Below, in pieces: positions 1 to 12,719 of a DNA stretch of 64,000 nt (position 1 is the first letter of the stretch; the number at the start of each line of letters is the position of its first letter). Under the pieces are notes generated by a model that had not been told where the DNA came from, made no database searches, and worked only from the letters and a program-made list of their open reading frames with translations. Source of the DNA: Paenarthrobacter nitroguajacolicus JCM 14115 (lineage in GTDB: Bacteria; Actinomycetota; Actinomycetes; Actinomycetales; Micrococcaceae); NCBI GenBank assembly GCA_001313365.1, contig BBFS01000001.1, forward strand, positions 62,001 through 126,000. The letters are read 5' to 3'. The position numbers were made by a program, and so were the translations under genes.

Positions 1-184
1 GTTACGGACGAGGCGACCTCAAGGTTCACCTGCACGTAGAGACGCCAAGCAAGCTCGACCCAGCCCAGGAAGAACTCTTGCAGCAGCTCGCCAAGCTGCG
101 CAATGAGCAGTTCACCGAAGGAAAGCTTGTGGCAAGCGGGGGGGCATGTTCGCGAAGCTGCGGGACAAGCTCGGTAACCTGTAG
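1..184 (+). CDS. dnaJ: Chaperone DnaJ, C-terminal end (partial)
   Basis: Only the last part of the gene is in the window; its start lies upstream. The first complete codon gives YGRGDLKVHLHVETP, the DnaJ C-terminal substrate-binding beta domain, followed by the Gln/Leu-rich tail. A seven-G run near 166-174 breaks the frame; the downstream frame then reads MFAKLRDKLGNL and stops at 182-184, which is a typical DnaJ end. The protein is the DnaK co-chaperone in the cytoplasm. rsmE begins two bases downstream, so the two are probably co-transcribed, as in many actinobacteria. Confidence 0.85.
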
Positions 185-186
185 CG

Positions 187-961
187 GTGAGCAACCCTGT
201 TTTCTTTACAGCCGCGGGCAGCCTCGGCCAGATGATCCCCCGGTTCCACATTCGTGCTCGAGGGTCCCGAGGCCCGGCATGCTGTAACGGTCAAACGCCT
301 GGCCGCGGGCGAGCCCGTTGATATAGCGGATGGTTCAGGTGCGCGGCTGATAGGCACGGTGGTGGACGCCGGATCCAGCAGTTTGACCGTGAAGGCGTCT
401 GAGGTGCTTTTCGAGGAGCAGCCGGAGGTCCGGTTGGTGCTGGTTCAGGCCCTGGCTAAAGGTGACCGCGATGAACTTGCCATCGAGACGGCCACGGAAC
501 TAGGAATTGATGCTGTCATTCCATGGCAGTCTGAGCGCGCAATCGTGCGTTGGAAGGGCGAAAGGGCTGCCAAAGCCCACGCGAAGTGGCAGTCGGTGGT
601 CACTGCGGCCGCCAAGCAGGCGCGGCGAGCCTGGATTCCTGAGGTCCGGTCCATCGTGGATACCGCTAATTTGGCGAAGGCGGTCGAGGCCGCTGACTTG
701 GCCATCATCCTGCATGAAGACGCCAAGAATCCCTTGCGGACTGTCCTCGAAGAGTCGGCTGCGTTGCTCAGTGACGCTGCGGGGTCACCGCGGGAGGTTC
801 TTTTGATCGTTGGACCGGAGGGCGGAATCTCACCGCGTGAAGTAACACGGCTCAGCGACGCAGGCGCCGTAACGGCCCTGTTGGGTCATCATGTCTTGCG
901 GTCGTCGACGGCGGGACCCGCCGCCGTCGTTCTTGCCAGTGACGTTCTGGGCCGCTGGTAA
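187..961 (+). CDS. rsmE: 16S rRNA (uracil-1498-N3)-methyltransferase RsmE
   Basis: RsmE methylates U1498 of 16S rRNA using SAM. I place the start at GTG 187, directly after the dnaJ stop, giving VSNPVFFTAAGSLGQM. A one-base C insertion near 236-240 shifts the frame; the rest reads continuously from about 254. The N-terminal PUA-like part (EGPEARHAVTVKRL) is followed by the SPOUT/trefoil-knot methyltransferase domain with its conserved SAM-binding loop, VGPEGGISPREV, and the C-terminal LRSSTAGPAAV element. Length is about 257 residues, normal for the family. It follows dnaJ with a two-base gap. Confidence 0.92.
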
Positions 962-993
962 CCAGCCTCGCAGGCCATCCAGCCCCCGGCACG

Positions 994-1875
994 CTATCCG
1001 ACGTTGAACAGGCGGGTATCGGTGCTCGTTTCGATGGTGGCGCCGGCTTCATCGACTTGTGAAACCCGCAACTCATACTTTCCGGTCTTCAACGTGGCGC
1101 TGAAGGTAAAAAGTCCGTACTGACCTGGTTCACCGGTTGCCTTGGTTTGACCGGTGAGCAGGCCGGTCTTTTCGCCCTTGCCGTTCTCTTGGAGGATCTG
1201 CCAGCTGACGGGCCTGGAGCTGTCGGTGCTGCGGCCGTTGAACTTGACGACGCCTGCCGGCAAGGACGTTTCTTCCTGCGGATCGATAATCCAGAGCGGC
1301 GCAACCAGGGAGGCATTCCGTTCCATGGGTTGGCCGAGCTGTACCTGCCCGAACGCCATGTAGTCCTTGTGTCCGTCAACCAAAATGACAACCTGGATTT
1401 GCTGGCCCGAGTTTATGAGTCCGGAGGACGAAGCTGCTGCTGTAGCCGTGTAGACCAATTGCTGGACGGCGCGATGGGCCATCCCGGCGTCGAGGTTTGA
1501 GTTGAAGGCGTCCCGCGAAATATCAACGGTGATCACATTCTTGCCCGAGATGGACGTAGCAAGACTCTCGGGGTCCTGCCACGGCGTGAAGAAGTCGTGG
1601 TCCAAGGGTTTTTCGGCCATCATGATCCGCAGTGCTGTGGTCACAGGATTTTCGTCGCTCGAAATGTCCCTGAACTCGCGGTAGAGGTAAACCTCCTCCT
1701 TGCTGCGTCCGATCCAGTACACCGGGATTTTGGTGGAAGCCTGCGTGGTCTCCAGCGGGGCGTGGCTGGCAGGGGCGTCCTGGACAGTGACTGGTGGCGA
1801 GGTAACGCTTGCTTGGCTACCGCCGCCGTTGGCGATGCAACCGGTCAGCAAAAGGACAGCAAACATCGCTGGCAC
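994..1875 (-). CDS. GerMN-domain lipoprotein
   Basis: Predicted secreted lipoprotein with a hydrophobic stretch ending in the lipobox LLLTGC. It has a GerMN domain in the middle (roughly residues 50-185) and a C-terminal immunoglobulin-like Gmad2 domain (about 195-293). Such proteins are widespread in actinobacteria and their function is unclear. The listed ATG gives almost no positively charged n-region. The open frame continues upstream through GNGSRSRTRSVIAVPAMF to a stop near 1950, so the real start is probably upstream, at GTG 1884 or at a non-standard codon. It is convergent with rsmE and has no frame breaks. Confidence 0.75.
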   Translation of the reverse strand: MPAMFAVLLLTGCIANGGGSQASVTSPPVTVQDAPASHAPLETTQASTKIPVYWIGRSKEEVYLYREFRDISSDENPVTTALRIMMAEKPLDHDFFTPWQDPESLATSISGKNVITVDISRDAFNSNLDAGMAHRAVQQLVYTATAAASSSGLINSGQQIQVVILVDGHKDYMAFGQVQLGQPMERNASLVAPLWIIDPQEETSLPAGVVKFNGRSTDSSRPVSWQILQENGKGEKTGLLTGQTKATGEPGQYGLFTFSATLKTGKYELRVSQVDEAGATIETSTDTRLFNVG

Positions 1876-1950
1876 GGCGATGACGGACCTCGTCCGACTG
1901 CGCGAGCCATTCCCGATGATTGCTGGCTTCGTGATGGGCTTCCTGCCTTA

Positions 1951-2295
1951 ACGTGTCTCTCTTGGCGGCCGCAGCCACCGGGCCGGACCGCAGGGTGCTG
2001 ATCCCACCCGCTATGCCAGCTTGGCACATCGTCGACGGCGGTCGGCCAGGATCGGGCTGTCGGGCGCCAACTGAAACATGATTGATACCGGCTTGATGCA
2101 GAGTTGAGACAAAATGTATGACATCGCGGGGGGCGGGCCATGATGATGCCGTCCGTTGAGGTTCAACGTTGGCCGGGCTGGCGTAGGATTGAAGACATTC
2201 CGGCATCCGGGCGGTCGCCTTAAAGTGGCCACGAATGTCGAATCGATGGCGTTAATACGACCAACCGGAGGAGAAAAGGCCCTAAGGCCAGCACT
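1951..2295. other. Intergenic region upstream of phoH, no gene seen
   Basis: About 345 bases between the divergent GerMN lipoprotein and phoH. No open frame here looks like a protein: short frames on both strands have no recognisable motif. The region must hold the promoters for both flanking genes. A purine-rich stretch (GGAGGAGAAAAGG) ends about 10 bases before the phoH ATG, somewhat far for a ribosome-binding site. I see no clear hairpin or repeat. Confidence 0.5.
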
Positions 2296-3386
2296 ATGAG
2301 TGAATCTTTGAACGGGCGGCTCAGGACCGGAAACGGCAACCAGCCGCCCACCGAGTTCCCGCACACACTACCGGTACGCGCACGGAAGTTGTCACGTTCG
2401 ACAACTCCGACCAAATGGTTCACTCGTTGGGCAGCCACGACGAAGCCTTGCGATACATCGAGGAACAGTTCCAGGACGTTAATTTCCACGTCCGTGGCAA
2501 CGAACTTTCCATGACCGGGCCTTCCGCAGTCATTCCACGCATCATGCGGCTCTTGGAGGAAGTCCGGGGGGCTCGTGGCGAAGGGGGACGGTGGTCACTC
2601 CGGACATCCTGCAGCAGCTCGTGTCCCTGCTGAGGACGCAGTCCGTGCAGAATCCGGCGGATGTCCTGACGCACAACATCCTGTCCAGCAGGGGTAAAAC
2701 CATACGGCCGAAGACGCTGAACCAGAAAAACTATGTTGACGCCATTGACGACAACACCGTGATTTTTGGAATTGGCCCGGCTGGTACTGGAAAGACGTAC
2801 CTGGCAATGGCCAAAGCAGTGCAGGCCCTGCAGACGAAGGAAGTCAGCCGGATCATCCTGACCCGGCCCGCTGTGGAAGCGGGGGGGGAGAGGCTGGGCT
2901 TCCTCCCTGGCACGCTGAGCGACAAGATCGACCCCCTATCTTCGCCCGCTGTATGACGCTTTGCACGACATGATGGATCCTGAATCCATCCCGCGTTTGA
3001 TGGCTGCGGGGGGGACCATCGAGGTCGCTCCTTTGGCCTACATGCGAGGACGGACACTGAACGACGCCTTCATCATCCTCGACGAAGCGCAGAACACCAC
3101 TCCGGAGCAGATGAAGATGTTCCTGACCCGCCTCGGTTTCGGATCGAAAATGGTGGTCACGGGCGATGTCACCCAGATTGACCTGCCTTCCGGTTCAACA
3201 TCGGGCCTGCGGATCGTCAGGGAGATCCTGAAGGGGATTGACGACGTCAATTTCTCCATCCTGGAGGCTGCTGACGTCGTGCGGCACCGCTTGGTTGCCG
3301 ACATCGTCTCCGCCTACAGCACATGGGACGACGCACACCGCACAGACGCCACTGGCGCACAGTACCAACGTGGAGAACGTAAATGA
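2296..3386 (+). CDS. phoH: PhoH family ATPase
   Basis: Cytoplasmic P-loop ATPase of the PhoH/YbeZ family, linked to RNA metabolism together with YbeY. The Walker A motif GPAGTGKT lies near residue 160, and a Walker B-like [11 protein letters not shown] follows, then [10 protein letters not shown]. The reading frame is broken several times: near 2360 (probable loss of a C), near 2566-2590 (G runs +1), at 2880-2888 (in-frame extra Gly) and at 2931-2936 (C5 where the family motif needs C4). Joined, it gives a normal protein of about 360 residues. Its stop overlaps the ybeY start in an ATGA. Confidence 0.92.
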
Positions 3387-3855
3387 GCATTGAAGTAAAC
3401 AACGAGTCCGGTGTAGCGGTGGACGAAGCGCAGCTGGTGACGTTGTCCCGCTTCATCTTTGAGCGTCTGTACATCCACCCCCAGGCCGAACTGTCCATTC
3501 TCCTTGTCGATGAACCGGCCATGGAAAAGCTGCACATCGAACTTATGGACGAGCCCGGAGCTACGGACGTGTTGTCCGTACCCATGGACGAATTGACGCC
3601 GGGCACTCCGGACAAGCCCACGCCGCAGGGCATGCTGGGTGATATCGCCATCTGCCCGCAGGTTGCCGAGGTTCAGGCGCGCAACGCCGGGCATGCCACG
3701 CAGGATGAGATGCTTCTCCTGACCACCCATGGCATCCTCCACCTGCTTGGTTTTGACCATGCGGAGCCGGAGGAAAAGGAAGAGATGTTCGGCTTGCAGC
3801 GGGAACTGCTGTCTGAATTCCTGGGCAAGGATGCCCCATGGAGACCATGCAGTGA
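3383..3855 (+). CDS. ybeY: Endoribonuclease / rRNA maturation factor YbeY
   Basis: Zinc metalloprotein needed for 16S rRNA 3' end maturation and ribosome quality control. The metal-binding motif [11 protein letters not shown] is present near residue 118 (three His ligands), and the N-terminal part contains DVLSVPMDE, also typical. The ATG overlaps the phoH stop. The tail is disturbed at about 3834 where one C seems missing; restoring it gives DAPMETMQ and a stop at 3853-3855, which overlaps the corC GTG (GTGA). Translational coupling of phoH-ybeY-corC is therefore likely. Confidence 0.93.
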
Positions 3856-5192
3856 CCTCGATCATCCTGGTCGGCATGGCGCTGGTTTTCCTCAGCTTCG
3901 TTGCACTGCTGACCGCAGCCGAGGCTGCGTTCAACTTCCTGCCCCCGGCATGAGGCCGAACAATCAATAGTTCGCAGCAAGGGCAAAGCACTGGGGGGGG
4001 CATTCTCAAGAACCCGATCGCACATATGCGGGCGCTGCGCTTTTGGCGCGTGTGGTTCGAAATGGCGGCAGCAGTTGCCGTCGCCGTGGTCCTGCACAGT
4101 TTGCTGGACAACGTATGGCTCGCCGGGCTCGCAGCTACGGGCATCATGGCGGTGATTGGCTTCGTACTTGTGGGTGTTTCGCCCAGGCAGTTGGGCAGGG
4201 CCCACTCCGGACCCGTCGTTCGTTTCACTGCTCCGCTGATCAGGTTCCTGTGCTGGATATTGGGGGGGCCAATCCCCGGCTGGTTGGTTGCCCTGGGGGG
4301 CAGGCAGTTGCACCTGGCGCCCCGAGCGGGGGGGACGACGCGTTCGTCAGCGAAGAAGAGTTCCGTGAGTTCGTGGATCGTGCCGCGGAGTCGGACATGA
4401 TTGAAGACAATGAGGCTGAACTCATCCATTCAGTCTTCGATTTCGGTGACACTTTGGTGCGTTCCGTGATGGTGCCCCCGTACGGACATTGTCAGCATTG
4501 GTACGGGCTCGGACCTCGAAACTGCAATGGGCCTTTTCCTGCGTTCTGGTTATTCAAGAATCCCGGTCATCGGTGAGAACACGGATCAGATCCGTGGAAT
4601 TCTTTACCTCAAGGACGTGGCTGCAGCCATGCATCGCAGCGAACCGGGACTGCAAGCCCATGACGTTGACTCACTTGCAAGGGATGTCCGTTATGTCCCG
4701 GAATCCAAGCCAGTGAGCGACCTCCTGAGGGAACTCCAAAAGGAGTCCACACACGTAGCGATCGTGATCGACGAGTACGGCGGCACCGCTGGACTGGTCA
4801 CCCTTGAGGACCTCATTGAGGAAATCGTGGGCGAGATTGTGGATGAATACGACGCCGCAGCCGAGGAGGCGGTCGACCTCGGCGATGGCACGTACGCGTG
4901 AGTGCCGCATGAGCATCGATGACCTGGGCGAGTTGTTCGATATTGACCTCGACGACGACGAAGTGGATACCGTAGGTGGCCTCCTCGCGAAAGCCCTTGG
5001 TCAGGTTCCCATTGTTGGGAGCTCCGTTGAAGTGAACGGTATTTCACTTCGGGCAGATAGCTGGAGGGTCGCCGAAACAGGGTCAGCCACATCATTGCGG
5101 CAGCCATGCCAAAGGAAGACACTGACTTTGAAGACCTACTCGATGACGCCGACTCAACGCAACAGGGAGTTCCACGTGAGCAAGCAAAATAA
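3852..5192 (+). CDS. Hemolysin-family CBS/CorC membrane protein
   Basis: Membrane protein with an N-terminal DUF21 transmembrane domain (about four helices, first 150 residues), two CBS domains in the middle (RSGYSRIPVIGENTDQ and HVAIVIDEYGGTAGLVTLED) and a C-terminal CorC/HlyC transporter-associated domain. The family is implicated in Mg/Co homeostasis. Frames must be joined at 3950, around 3999-4005, 4262-4334, 4484 and 5063, mostly at G or C runs. The start GTG overlaps the ybeY stop, and the end overlaps the era start by 17 bases. This is the usual actinobacterial phoH-ybeY-corC-era order. Confidence 0.88.
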
Positions 5193-6146
5193 GAAATTCG
5201 ATGCCGATGCCGATTTCGGTGGCTTCCACGCTGGCTTCTCGGTGCTTGTCGGCCGACCCAACGCGGGAAAATCGACTCTGACCAATGCCTTGGTTGGCCA
5301 GAAGGTTGCCATCACCTCGGCCAAGCCGCAGACTACACGGCACACCATCCGAGGTATCGTTCACCGCGATGATGCGCAACTGATCCTCGTGGACACGCCG
5401 GGCCTTCACCGTCCACGGACCCTCCTGGGGGGGAAGCGTCTTAACGAACTGGTGGCAGACACCCTGGCGGAAGTCGATGCCATCGGTTTCTGCCTTCCCG
5501 CGAACGAAAAGATCGGCCCCCCCGGCGACAAATACATCGCAGCCCAATTGGCCGCCGTCGGACGCAAGCCGATCGTGGCGCTGGTGACTAAAACGGACCT
5601 TGTGGACCGTCAGGCGTTGACGGAGCAACTGCTCGCAGTCGCCGCATTGGGACGCGACGTTCTTGGTGAGCAGGGCTGGGCTGACATTGTGCCTGTTTCT
5701 GCTGCCGATGGTTTCCAGGTCTCAACTGTGGCAGATGTGCTGATCAGCCACATGCCGTCGTCGCCGCCGCTTTATCCTGATGGCGAGCTGACTGACGAGC
5801 CCGAGGCCGTCATGATCGCTGAGCTTATCCGCGAAGCCGCCCTCGAGGGAGTCCGTGATGAACTTCCGCACTCACTGGCAGTGGTGGTGGAGGAAATCGT
5901 TCCCCCCCGCGAAGGCAGGACCGAGGACAACCCGCTGTTGGATGTTCGAGTGAATCTTTATGTCGAGCGCCTTCGCAGAAGGCCATCATTATCGGCAAGG
6001 GCGGAAGCCGGTTGCGCGAGGTGGGAACCAACGCCCGCAAGGGAATTGAAACGCTGCTCGGAACCCGGATTTACCTTGATCTCCACGTAAAAGTAGCTAA
6101 AGACTGGCAGCGCGATCCCAAGCAACTGGTCAAACTCGGGTTCTAA
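5176..6146 (+). CDS. era: GTPase Era
   Basis: Ribosome-assembly GTPase that binds the 16S rRNA 3' end. G motifs are clear: G1 GRPNAGKST, G3 DTPGLHRP, G4 TKTD. The C-terminal KH domain contains AIIIGKGGSRLREVG and ends VKLGF. I chose GTG 5176, inside the end of corC. Two extra in-frame residues (LLGGKR at 5429, IGPPGD at 5518) reflect expanded G and C runs, since the family reads LLGKR and IGPGD. A lost C near 5970 shifts the frame just before the KH domain. Joined length is about 323 residues, normal for Era. Confidence 0.95.
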
Positions 6147-6255
6147 TTGGCACCACTGGATCCGGCGTGGCTTCGGGCGCGATAAGGAACTTCCCAGAAA
6201 CGGCAACTATGATTGCGGGGGGGATCCAGCTGTTTGATGAAAGGTAAACCAAATA

Positions 6256-7823
6256 GTGCGACGTCGTGACGCCCGCCCGCAGGGCACCGGCACCGCTGTC
6301 CCCCCCGGTGGGGGCACGCCACGGAGAGGATGCCGACGGTACCCCTCGCCACATGAAGGCGCCCAAAGGCCTGCCGCTTTGGTTGAAAATTGTTACCGGC
6401 GTGGTCTCCGTTGCGCTGGTTGCAGGCGTTGCCTTTGCTGCTTTTTGGTTTATCCGGTTGCAGACCAACATCACCAAGGCCCCCCCTTGAGTGCGGGCGA
6501 GACACGCAATGCCGGTGATCCGCTGGTCGATGACAAGACGGATCGCCTGCAGATCCTGATTCTTGGCTCCGATACCCGTGATGGAAAGAACGCCGAATAC
6601 GGCAGCACGGAAGACTCAACCGGCTATGGCCACTCCGATGTGATGATGCTCTTGGATATCTCCGCGGACAACAAACGGGTTAACGTCCTCAGTTTCCCGC
6701 GAGACCTGTTGGTGGACGTTCCGCAGTGCACGGACCGTACCAATAACCAGACGTTCCCTGCCCGCAGTGGGTGATGATCAACGAGGCCATGGCTGAGGCT
6801 GGCATCGGCTGCGCTGTGGATACCGTCAACCAGTTGACCGGCTTGGAAATCGACCACTTCATGATGGCTGATTTCAACGCCGTCAAGGAGCTTTCCCACG
6901 CGGTGGGCGGCGTCAACGTTTGCGTCAGTGATCCGGTCTTTGATCCGGATTCCCGGCTCCGTCTGGCCAAGGGCGATTCACTGGTGGAAGGCGAACAGGC
7001 TTTGGCATTCCTCCGAACCAGGCATGCTTTCGGTGACGGAGGCGACCTCGGCCGCATCAAGGGCCAGCAGGCCTTCCTCTCTTCCCTCACCCGGAAGCTC
7101 AAGGACGAGGGAACTTTGGGCAACCCGCAGCGGCTGTTGCAGATCGCGGATGTGGTCACGCAGAACCTGACCGTGGACGAGGGCCTCGCGTCAGTTCCGT
7201 CACTGTTGACCATTGGTGGGCGGCTCAAGGACATTGATGTTTCCAAGGTGGCGTTCGTGGCGGTGCCCACGCAGCAGGCGGCGGCCGACCTTAACCGGTT
7301 GGAGCTCGTGGAGCTCAGTCATCACAGTTGTTCGCCGCACTTCGTGCCGACCTGGACCTCACAACACCCGGTGCGACGTCCACTCCGGCACCTAGCGAAA
7401 GCCCGGCTCCTCAGCCAACGGCCACCACGCCTGCCGCACCGGCGTATGACAAAGCGATCCAACCGGTGGCCGTTGCCAACGGCAGCGGCGTCGCTACACG
7501 GGCACAGGAGCTCATGGCCGTGCTCACGGGGGGGAACGGATTTGCCCAGACGGTGTCCTACTTGGCCAATCCTGTGGATCAAACTGTGCTTTACTACGGA
7601 CCGGGTTTTGCGGATGTGGCCGCTGATGTGGCCACCCTGTTCGGCATCCCGGCCGCCCAAGTCCAGGAAGCCCCCGGGTGTAGCGGGCGTGCAGCTGTAC
7701 GTTGGCACGGACTTCGGCACCGGGACTGCCTACGGTGCAGCCTCAGTACCATCAGATGTTGTCAACCAAACGGCCAGCGATGCCGTTTGCCAACAGGTGA
7801 ATCCCCTCTACATCGACCAGTAA
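6256..7823 (+). CDS. LCP (LytR-CpsA-Psr) cell-wall ligase with LytR_C domain
   Basis: Membrane-anchored enzyme of the LCP family, which transfers lipid-linked glycopolymers onto peptidoglycan. After a cytoplasmic N-terminus comes one transmembrane helix (VVSVALVAGVAFAAFWF). The LCP domain follows with LILGSDTRDG and VLSFPRDLLVDVP, including the conserved Arg of FPRD. A C-terminal LytR_C domain (VANGSGVATRAQELM) ends the protein. Frames break at 6300, 6480, about 6760 and 7310. The GTG at 6256 has AAGG 11 bases upstream; a GTG at 6266 is the alternative. A strong hairpin follows the stop. Confidence 0.88.
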
Positions 7824-7851
7824 GGGATTCCCTGCTTTTAGCCGAACACAA

Positions 7852-7886
7852 CAACGGCCGCCAGTTCTTCAACTGGCCGGCCGTTG
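7852..7886. terminator. Bidirectional hairpin terminator
   Basis: CAACGGCCG CCAGTT pairs with AACTGG CGGCCGTTG around a CTTC loop, with one unpaired C. It lies between the convergent LCP gene and the M13 peptidase gene, so it probably ends transcription from both sides. Confidence 0.8.
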
Positions 7887-7898
7887 CGCTTCCGGGTA

Positions 7899-9918
7899 CT
7901 ACCAGATGCTGACGCGTTCCCCCCCGGGTTCCATCCACATGCCATCGGCTTCCGTCACGTCGAAGGCTTCATGGAAGGCATCGAGGTTGCGGGCTATGGC
8001 GTTGGTGCGGAACTCGTTGGGGGGGAGTGGGGGGGTCCGTAGCCAGTCTCCGGATCGCTTCTTCGGTGCGGATCACCTGGCGCCAACCGGCAGCCCACGA
8101 CATGAAGAACCGCTGGAAGCCCGTGAAGCCGTCCAGGACCTCCGGCTCGGCTCCGTTCAGGCTCAGGAGATAGGCATTGTAGGCAATAGTGAGGCCTCCG
8201 AGGTCGCCTATGTTCTCGCCCAGAGTCAGCTTGCCGTTGACTTATGGTCGGGCGCAGCGTAGGGGGGGGACAGGGCGTCGTACTGGGCAACCAATTTCGC
8301 CGTCAGGGCTTCGAAGGCTGTACGGTCGTCTTCCGTCCACCAATTGCGGAGTGCGCCGCTGCCATCGAACTGGGACCCTTGGTCGTCGAACCCGTGGCCG
8401 ATTTCGTGACCGATCACCGCGCCGATTCCGCCGTAGTTCACAGCGTCATCCGCATCTGCGTTAAAGAAGGGTGGCTGAAGGATGGCCGCGGGAAATACGA
8501 TCTCGTTGAGCATCGGATGGTAGTAGGCATTGACGGTCTGCGGCGTCATGAGCCATTTCGTCAGATCAACCGGCTTACCGATCTCGTCCAGGTGCCGGTC
8601 CACATCCGCGTCATGGGCGCGCTCCACGTTGCCGAGGAGATCCGTCGGATCGATTTCCACGGCGGAGTAGTCGATCCATTTGTCCGGGAAACCGATCTTT
8701 GGACGGAACGCGTCCAGCTTCTTCAGTGCCTCTTTCTTGGTCTCCTCGCCCATCCATCCGAGGGAAGAAATACTCTCCCGATAAGCTTCGATCAGGTTTG
8801 AGACCAGGGTCTCCATCCTTGCTTTGTGCCCGGCAGGGAAGTGCCGGTCAACGTAGATCTGGCCGACTGCCTCGCCGAGGGCCGCCTCAACGACGGCCAC
8901 TCCGCGCTTCCACCGTTCCCTGTTCTGCGGCGTACCGCTGAGCGTGGTGCCGTAGAAGTCGAAGTTCGTGGAAACGAACGCGGACGAAAGATAGGGCGCA
9001 GCCGAACTGAGAACCCGGAGGGTCAGCCACTCCTTCCAGGTTTCCAGGGGGGGCTGGGATTCCAGCAAAGCTGCCGCGCCAGCAAAGAAGTCCGGCGTGC
9101 TCACCACGATTTCACTTCGCTTGGCTGGTTCCACCCTTGCCGCCTGGAACCAGGTGTCGAGCAGGGGGGGGAACAGTTCCACGGCTTCAGCCGCGGTCTT
9201 GAGGTTGTAGGTCTTCTGGGGGATCCCGCAGCATGACATTGTCCCAGTGGTGGGATGCCAGAGCGGTTTCGAGTGCGACGATGCGCTGGGAGGCAGCTTG
9301 CGCGTCGGGGGATGCCTGCGAGGTTGAACAGCTTGGCAATGTAGTCGCCATAGGCCGCGACGATGGCCGCGAACTTTTCTTCTCGGTAGTAGGACTCGTC
9401 CGGCAATCCCAGGCCCCCCCCTTGTCCGATATAAAGGAGAATGCGCTCCGGGTTGCCAGCGTCCGGTGCGGGGGGGTAGATCGAAAAGAGCCCGGAGACG
9501 TCCGAGCGGAACAATCGTCCGATCAGGCAGCCAGTTCCGCTGGGGGGGAGCCCACCTCGCGAACCTCATCAAGACGGCCTCGCACGGGCTCCATCCCCTT
9601 CGCCTCGGCTGCTTCTTCGTCCATGAAGCTCGCGTAGAGTCCGCCAACTTTCTGTTCGACGCCGGTGGCTGACCCGCCTTTGGCGGCCGCCTCTTCGATA
9701 ATCGCCTTCACGGCCAGCTCCGCGCCATCGCGCAAAGCCGTGAAAGTACCTTCAAGCGGCCTGTCGTCCGGAATCGTTGTGCTGTTGAGCCACGCACCAT
9801 TGACGTGCTGATAGAGGTCGTCCTGGGGCCGGACGCTGTGATCGATGTTGGAAAGAGAGATCCCCCCCGACTGTGGCACTGTGGCTCCTTGTGTGGACGC
9901 TGCAGTCGGCGTTTCCAC
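7899..9918 (-). CDS. M13 family metallopeptidase (neprilysin-like)
   Basis: Zinc endopeptidase of the neprilysin/endothelin-converting family (PepO-like). Joined frames give about 660 residues. The N-terminal M13 domain starts with DDLYQHVNGAWL. The catalytic C-terminal part has the HExxH motif in VIGHEIGHGFDDQGSQF, preceded by NEIVFPAAILQPPFF. The protein ends near ERVSIW, a usual M13 end. There is no signal peptide, so it is probably cytoplasmic, as for other actinobacterial M13 enzymes. Frame breaks coincide with G/C runs at 8020-8033, 8263, 9164, 9220 and 9541. The start is GTG 9918. Confidence 0.9.
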
Positions 9919-9993
9919 CGTCGCGGCGTCTGCATAGTGGACGTTGCATGAGGTGTTGCACTGTCATCATACGCATCGTGTTAGTGTGAATTT

Positions 9994-10050
9994 GTGCGTA
10001 CGGCGATGCTTCTTCTTAGCTGCCGCGGCGGGGGCCTGAAAGCTATCTGA
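9994..10050 (+). CDS. leuL: Leucine leader peptide of leuA (attenuator)
   Basis: An 18-codon frame starting at GTG 9994 encodes VRTAMLLLSCRGGGLKAI and ends with TGA 80 bases before leuA. It contains three consecutive CTT leucine codons (10009-10017). The codons TGC CGC GGC after the Leu run form the left arm of a hairpin, as expected for ribosome-mediated attenuation. Leader peptides of this kind upstream of leuA are known in actinobacteria. No protein function is expected; it should sense charged tRNA-Leu. The assignment rests on position, codon content and RNA structure. Confidence 0.75.
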   Translation: MRTAMLLLSCRGGGLKAI

Positions 10051-10100
10051 AGCTGGGCCATCCTCGCCGCGGAGTTCCGTTGTGTCCGGCTAAGCTTTCA
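10023..10100 (+). promoter_or_regulatory. leuA attenuator: alternative RNA stems
   Basis: CCGCGGCG (10023-10030) is an exact complement of CGCCGCGG (10065-10072). A second pair, TGAAAGCT (10037-10044) with AGCTTTCA (10093-10100), crosses it, so the two stems exclude each other. Stalling of a ribosome at the CTT CTT CTT codons just upstream would block the first stem and favour the second. This is the expected layout of a leucine attenuator, but which stem terminates or sequesters is not clear from sequence. Confidence 0.65.
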
Positions 10101-10105
10101 TTTAG

Positions 10106-11877
<1,772 letters not shown>

Positions 11878-11959
11878 GCCCACCGTGTGGTGACGGGAAA
11901 TACCGTCACCACACGGTCCGGCGAACACTGCCGGACCAGGCATAGTGGGAAGATTAGTT

Positions 11960-12717
11960 GTGGCCAATCCGTCGTTTGCAGCGCGGTCCTATCGGGACGA
12001 TGCCGTGGTGCTTCGTACCCACAAGCTGGGCGAGGCGGATCGAATCATCACTCTGCTGACCAAACACCATGGTCAGGTTCGTGCCGTCGCCAAGGGTGTT
12101 CGCAGGACCAGTAGCCGCTTCGGGGGGGCGCGGCTGGAGCCTTCATGGTGGCGGACCTGCAACTGGTCTCGGGCCGGACCTTGGACATTGTGACCCAGGC
12201 CGTGGCGAAGGGCGCGTACGGAAGTAGTATCGCGGCCGACTATGGGCGGTTCACGGTGGCTGCAGCCATGACGGAGACTGCGAGAAGCTCACGGATGCTG
12301 ATACCGAATCAGGGACCGCCCAATATAATCTGCTGGTTGGTGCACTGGCTGCCTTGAGCCGTTCGGACCATCCACCCGAGCTCATTCTTGATTCTTATCT
12401 TTTGCGGGCGCTGGCCACCGGTGGGTGGGCACCAAGCTTCACTGATTGTGCACGATGTGGCCGTCCCGGTCCTCACACAGCGTTTGCCGCCCCCCCGTTG
12501 GCGGCATGGTGTGCGGCGACTGCAGGCCCCCCCCGGGCTCTCCGGCTCCGGCGCCGGAGACAGTACTGTTGCTGGGCGCCTTACTAACTGGCAATTGGAG
12601 CGTCGCTGATGCTTCGGATCCGCGGCACAGGCGGGAGCTGCCGGCTTGGTTGCCAGTTACCTCCAGTGGCATCTTGAACGAGCCCTGAAATCACTCAAAC
12701 ACGTGGAGCGAAGCTGA
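11960..12717 (+). CDS. recO: DNA repair protein RecO
   Basis: Recombination mediator that loads RecA with RecR at gaps. The N-terminal OB-fold reads [26 protein letters not shown]-terminal zinc-binding region follows, with paired cysteines in [11 protein letters not shown] and VCGDCR. I chose GTG 11960 ([12 protein letters not shown]); an in-frame GTG at 11945 is possible. The gene is heavily broken at runs 12123-12129, 12283, 12490-12497, 12529 and 12640, but the frames join into a normal RecO of about 250 residues. uppS follows after two bases, the usual actinobacterial order. Confidence 0.88.
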
Positions 12718-12719
12718 CA

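Noticed and set aside
3314..4429. Long minus-strand open frame of about 370 codons over ybeY/corC
   Set aside because: It is a shadow of the plus-strand genes, with no recognisable motif, and the plus frames carry clear family signatures.
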